Shown: in pieces, positions 13,783-16,278 of the stretch
Position numbering within the stretch: position 1 is the first letter of the stretch
How the letters are laid out: each line of letters opens with the position of its first letter
Assembly (NCBI GenBank): GCA_946409855.1
Contig: CAMJXZ010000029.1
Location: 1 to 16,278, forward strand
DNA: 16,278 nt
Direction of reading: 5' to 3'
Origin: an uncultured Clostridia bacterium
Lineage (GTDB): Bacteria; Bacillota; Clostridia; Christensenellales; Aristaeellaceae
The notes under the pieces: generated by a model
The model's input: only the letters and a program-made list of their open reading frames with translations
What the model was told of the DNA's origin: nothing
Databases searched by the model: none
Made by a program: the position numbers and the translations under genes

Positions 13783-14781
13783 TCAGGCGGCGATGTCCTC
13801 GGCCTCTTCGGGCAGGGGCGCAGCTTCTGCCGTGTTGTCGGATGGTTCCGGGGTCTCTGCGCCGGCCGCGGGCGCCTGGGCGGCGGGTTCTTCGGCGGCA
13901 GGGGCTTCGGCGGGGGCTTCTTCCGTGGTCTTGGCGGGGGCCTTTTCAGTATCCGCCGGCAGGTTCAGCGCGTCCGGAGAGATGCCCAGCAGCGGCAGGA
14001 TGGTGGCCTTGATCTTGTCGATGATGGCCTGCAGCTGCTCCTTGGCGGCCGTCGCTTCGGTGAGCTGCTCGGACAGGTCCTCGATGGTTTCGCTGGCGGC
14101 GGCAAGCTGGCCGGTCAGGTCCTGCGCTTCCGCGCTCTTTTCGGAGAACTGCTCGGACAGGGCGCTGAATTCGGCCTTCAGCGTGTCGATCTGGGCGTTG
14201 GCCTGGGCCAGGGCGGCTTCCGCGGTTTCCCGCAGGGAGGCGGCCTCGGTCAGCGCGGCTTCGGCGTCGGCGGCCCGGGTCTCGGCCTGGGTCAGGGCCG
14301 CGGCCTGAGTTTCAAGCTCCGTTTTCGCCTGGGTAAGGGCGGTTTCGGCTTCCGCGGCGCGGGTTTCGGCCTGGGCGGCCTTTTCTTCCGCGGCGTTCAC
14401 GTCTTCCTGGGCGCGGACGGTGAGTTCCTCGTTCTGGGCGTTGGCTTCCGTCAGCTGCAGGGTCAGGTTTTCCACCTCGGTATCCATCGCGGTGAGCCGG
14501 GTGGTCATTTCTTCGGACTGCTGCTGGGCGGTGGTGTTTTCATTCGTCAGGGATTCCAGGGAGCTGCGTGCCTCGGCCAGCTGGGCGTTCAGGCTGTCCA
14601 CCTGCGCCTGCAGGGCGGCGGCGGCTTCGTCCGCCTGGGCGCGGGCTTCTTTTTCCGTGTTCAGACGCTGGGTCAGGGTGGTGGCGTTTTCCTTCTGGCC
14701 GTTCAGGTTGCCCAGGAGGATGCAGACGGCCACGACGGCGATAACCAGGCAGGAACAGACAATAATCAGTGATTTTTTCAT
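13783..14781 (-). CDS. Membrane-anchored coiled-coil protein of unknown function
   Basis: This is a 332-aa protein. An N-terminal helix (MKKSLIIVCSCLVIAVVAVC, about residues 4-25) should anchor it in the membrane or act as an uncleaved signal. Residues about 27-245 form a long coiled coil rich in Ala, Glu, Gln and Leu, with repeated units of the type ALTQAxTxxETxAA and AExALTxA. A short segment with KIKATILPLLGISP follows, then an Ala/Glu/Pro-rich acidic tail (about 265-332) with no sorting motif. AAAGGAG lies just upstream of the ATG (14781-14779), and an extended -10 promoter and terminator flank it, which supports this strand over the long plus-strand frames across it. It may be a scaffold or envelope spacer; no family is recognised. 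Confidence 0.85.
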   Translation of the reverse strand: MKKSLIIVCSCLVIAVVAVCILLGNLNGQKENATTLTQRLNTEKEARAQADEAAAALQAQVDSLNAQLAEARSSLESLTNENTTAQQQSEEMTTRLTAMDTEVENLTLQLTEANAQNEELTVRAQEDVNAAEEKAAQAETRAAEAETALTQAKTELETQAAALTQAETRAADAEAALTEAASLRETAEAALAQANAQIDTLKAEFSALSEQFSEKSAEAQDLTGQLAAASETIEDLSEQLTEATAAKEQLQAIIDKIKATILPLLGISPDALNLPADTEKAPAKTTEEAPAEAPAAEEPAAQAPAAGAETPEPSDNTAEAAPLPEEAEDIAA

Positions 14782-14821
14782 GGACGCATCTCCTTTGATG
14801 AAATGTGATTTTCCTGTTTTT

Positions 14822-14850
14822 ATTATACCATTGATCCGGCCCGCGTGAAA
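14822..14850 (-). promoter_or_regulatory. Extended -10 promoter of the coiled-coil gene
   Basis: Read on the minus strand, TGGTATAAT gives a consensus -10 (14827-14822) with the TGn extension. TTTCAC (14850-14845) lies 17 bp upstream as a poor -35. The extended -10 probably compensates for the weak -35. Confidence 0.6.
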
Positions 14851-14906
14851 CCATGTAAATTCTTAAATATATGTTACAAATCGGACGGCTCCGGGCGTTT
14901 CATCGA

Positions 14907-14935
14907 TTGTATTTCCCGCCGGTTTATGCTATGCT
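14907..14935 (+). promoter_or_regulatory. Promoter of the Nudix-GNAT operon
   Basis: TTGTAT (14907-14912) and TATGCT (14930-14935) are separated by 17 bp. Predicted start is near 14942, just ahead of the GGAGGGG site at 14956-14962. It diverges from the coiled-coil gene promoter within the 187-bp intergenic region. Confidence 0.55.
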
Positions 14936-14968
14936 TGTCATAAAGATTCAGCGCTGGAGGGGAAGTCC

Positions 14969-15460
14969 ATGACCGGCTATATGCAAAGCATGCGGGAACT
15001 GATCGGGCACAGGACCGTCATCCAGTGCGCCGCGAGCGTCCTGTGCGTGGACGGGGAGGGCCGCCTGCTGCTGGGCCGGCGGGCGGACAACGGGCTCTGG
15101 GGCTATTCGGGCGGCTCGGTGGAAATCGACGAACGGGTGGAGGACTGCGCCCGCCGGGAGCTTTTGGAGGAAATGGGCCTGACGGCGGACGAGATCACGC
15201 TGTTCTGCGTCAGTTCGGGCCCGGAAACCCATTACGTCTATCCCAACGGGGACGAGGTCAGCAATATCGAAATCGTATACCTGTGCACGGGATACCGCGG
15301 GCAGCCGCGCTGCGCGGACGGGGAAATGCTGGAGCTGCGGTACTTCCGCCCGGAGGAGATCTCCCCGGACATGATCTCCCCGCCGATCCGCCCGGTGATG
15401 GAAAGGTACCTGCGGGCACGCGGCGCGGCGCAGGCATGGGGGAAAGGAGACGGACGATGA
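14969..15460 (+). CDS. Nudix hydrolase
   Basis: This is a 163-aa protein, a typical length for a single-domain Nudix enzyme. The Nudix box GX5EX7REUXEEXGU is complete at residues 49-71: Gly49, Glu55, Arg63-Glu64, Glu67-Glu68, Gly70, Leu71. It is preceded by VLCVDGEGRLLLGRR and NGLWGYSGG. The glutamates bind the metal that activates water to cleave a nucleoside diphosphate linked to another group. Substrate is not predictable; candidates include oxidised or non-canonical nucleotides, ADP-ribose and nucleotide sugars. The start ATG follows GGAGGGG by 6 nt. Its TGA overlaps the next gene's ATG as ATGA, so the two are translationally coupled. Cytosolic. Confidence 0.93.
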   Translation: MTGYMQSMRELIGHRTVIQCAASVLCVDGEGRLLLGRRADNGLWGYSGGSVEIDERVEDCARRELLEEMGLTADEITLFCVSSGPETHYVYPNGDEVSNIEIVYLCTGYRGQPRCADGEMLELRYFRPEEISPDMISPPIRPVMERYLRARGAAQAWGKGDGR

Positions 15461-15987
15461 GGATCCTGGAACTGACAAGAAAGGAATTCGCCGGCGGCAG
15501 GCTGACGTACCAATATGATTCCTTCGGCTGCTATTCCGTGGTGGCCAACGTGCAGGGGGACGGGTTTTCGGTGGCCGTGGTGCCCAAAAACGCCGCCCGC
15601 CGCCACACGGAATTCACGACCGAGATCTTCGCGCCGTCCCTGACGGAGCCGACGCTGTTTATCCTGGTGGACAACGCGGGGGAACGCGTGGGCTATCTGG
15701 AAACCTGTCCGGCGGAGAACGGGAAGGTGCTGCGCGTGACCAACCTGATGGTGGAGGACGGATACCGCCGAAGAGGCTACGGCTCGCTGCTTTTGTCCCG
15801 CGCCCGGACGCAGGCGAGGGCGCTGGGCTGCCAGGCGCTGAGCGTGAAGGTCCCGGCGGGCAATTACGGGGGCATCCGTTTCCTGTTGGGCCAGGGGCTG
15901 ACGCTGACCGGCTATACCGCCCTGCCCGGCTCGCCCGGGGCCGCGCAGAACGAACCGACGCTGGAACTGGGCGCGCTGATCGGCTGA
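15457..15987 (+). CDS. GNAT-family N-acetyltransferase
   Basis: This is a 176-aa protein. The acetyl-CoA binding motif A is clear: VTNLMVEDGYRRRGYGSLLL, with the R-R-x-G-x-G pyrophosphate loop RRRGYG at 104-109, preceded by a beta strand (VGYLETCP). The C-terminal part (GNYGGIRFLLGQGLTLTGY) matches motif B, where the Asn-Tyr often holds the acceptor or CoA. The domain begins at about residue 65; the first 60 residues are a less typical extension. The enzyme transfers an acetyl group from acetyl-CoA to an amine, which could be a small molecule or a protein N-terminus or lysine. AAGGAG (15444-15449) lies inside the Nudix gene 7 nt before this ATG, and the 4-bp ATGA overlap indicates an operon. 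The frame stays open upstream across the Nudix gene, but that part is a shadow. Confidence 0.9.
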   Translation: MRILELTRKEFAGGRLTYQYDSFGCYSVVANVQGDGFSVAVVPKNAARRHTEFTTEIFAPSLTEPTLFILVDNAGERVGYLETCPAENGKVLRVTNLMVEDGYRRRGYGSLLLSRARTQARALGCQALSVKVPAGNYGGIRFLLGQGLTLTGYTALPGSPGAAQNEPTLELGALIG

Positions 15988-16068
15988 TCAGAAAGATATG
16001 GATTCCCCAAAAGTCAGGGGATTCCGCCGAAAAAGAAACGCCCGGCAATGAGTGCATGATGAAAACGC

Positions 16069-16093
16069 AAAACGTCGGAAAACCCGGCGTTTT
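16069..16093 (+). terminator. Probable terminator of the Nudix-GNAT operon
   Basis: AAAACGTCGG (16069-16078) pairs with CCGGCGTTTT (16084-16093) around the loop AAAAC, including one G-U pair. The U-run is part of the stem (A-tract and U-tract paired). It lies about 80 bp after the stop. The DNA from 15988 to 16068 holds only a weak TCCCC/GGGGA hairpin near 16005-16020. Confidence 0.5.
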
Positions 16094-16113
16094 CGGAAAA
16101 AAATTCATAAAAA

Positions 16114-16147
16114 TACCCGAAAAAAGTTTGAAATTACCCGAAAAAAG
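16114..16147. repeat. Two 13-bp direct repeats 21 bp apart upstream of a promoter
   Basis: TACCCGAAAAAAG occurs at 16114-16126 and 16135-16147. The 21-bp period puts both copies on the same face of the helix, and the second copy ends 2 bp before the -35 box. This is the geometry of tandem activator sites or phased A-tract DNA. Confidence 0.6.
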
Positions 16148-16149
16148 AC

Positions 16150-16178
16150 TTGATTTTTTCGTGTATTGCTGATAAAAT
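16150..16178 (+). promoter_or_regulatory. Promoter of the transcript leaving the window
   Basis: TTGATT (16150-16155) and TAAAAT (16173-16178) are separated by exactly 17 bp. Predicted start is near 16185. Confidence 0.65.
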
Positions 16179-16184
16179 AGGCAT

Positions 16185-16278
16185 GTTGTCTGTTTATGGG
16201 TTGAAGCGGTAAGTTGCCGTTCTGGCCGGAACGGGTAATTATCGTGGACCAGGCCTGGAAATCAGGCGAACGGACTCT
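16185..16278 (+). other. Start of an unidentified leader or small RNA, cut by the window end
   Basis: No open frame with a ribosome binding site begins here. CCGTTC (16217-16222) can pair with GAACGG at 16229-16234 or with a second GAACGG at 16268-16273, which makes two exclusive stems possible. CCAGGCCTGG, a 10-bp palindrome, lies between them. It could be a 5' UTR, a riboswitch-like leader or a stand-alone RNA. It does not match the start of tmRNA, RNase P RNA or a T-box as I know them. Confidence 0.35.

Noticed and set aside
13765..14772. A 335-codon plus-strand frame across the coiled-coil gene, Gly/Phe/Leu-rich
   Set aside because: The minus strand has the ribosome binding site, extended -10 promoter, membrane helix and terminator; the plus frame is a low-complexity mirror of the Ala/Glu/Gln codons.
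1..16278. tRNA, rRNA, CRISPR, insertion sequence or prophage genes
   Set aside because: No cloverleaf with a T-loop signature, no regular repeat-spacer array and no transposase or integrase motifs were seen on either strand.

Overview
The window looks like a chromosomal stretch of a GC-rich, Gram-positive, anaerobic Clostridia-type bacterium of a gut or rumen community. This is inferred from several things: an LPXTG sortase-anchored Cna_B adhesin, AGGAGG-type ribosome binding sites, sigma-A-like promoters, U-tailed intrinsic terminators, a pectin/hexuronate catabolic gene (altronate dehydratase), and GC-rich palindromic intergenic repeats of a kind I associate with gut Firmicutes. No rRNA, tRNA, CRISPR array, transposase or integrase was seen, and the species cannot be named from sequence alone.

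Layout. Positions 1-430 are the 3' end of a UxaA-type altronate dehydratase. A 354-bp gap holds a 118-bp nested hairpin element, one copy of a 37-nt dispersed repeat and a 25-bp palindrome. Next is a secreted caspase-like (C14) protein (857-2956, TTG start), followed by a terminator. A strong promoter and a roughly 250-nt leader with three consecutive helices precede a 1994-aa sortase-anchored adhesin (3546-9530). The adhesin has about 14 Ig-like isopeptide-type domains and ends in LPRTG, a membrane helix and a basic tail. After its terminator and a second copy of the 37-nt repeat comes a half-size ABC exporter (9698-11530), closed by its own terminator.

From 11699 a cluster of ATGAACA/TGTTCAT heptamers surrounds the promoter and start of a 626-aa protein (11804-13684). 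This protein fuses an N-terminal DNA-binding HTH to an AAA-like ATPase and a PD-(D/E)XK nuclease, and it is isolated between terminators. A convergent minus-strand gene (13783-14781) encodes a membrane-anchored coiled-coil protein and shares a bidirectional terminator with it. Diverging from that gene is a two-gene operon, a Nudix hydrolase and a GNAT acetyltransferase overlapping by ATGA. The last 190 bp hold a likely terminator, a promoter with two 13-bp repeats 21 bp apart, and the start of an unidentified transcript that may be structured.

How the genes relate. Most are separately promoted and terminated, so this is a row of single-gene units rather than one pathway. The caspase-like protein, the adhesin and the coiled-coil protein all act outside or at the envelope. 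The Nudix and GNAT proteins are translationally coupled. The two most distinctive regions are the HTH-ATPase-nuclease with its candidate autoregulatory operators, and the giant adhesin with its structured leader and one domain that has lost both presumed isopeptide-bond residues.
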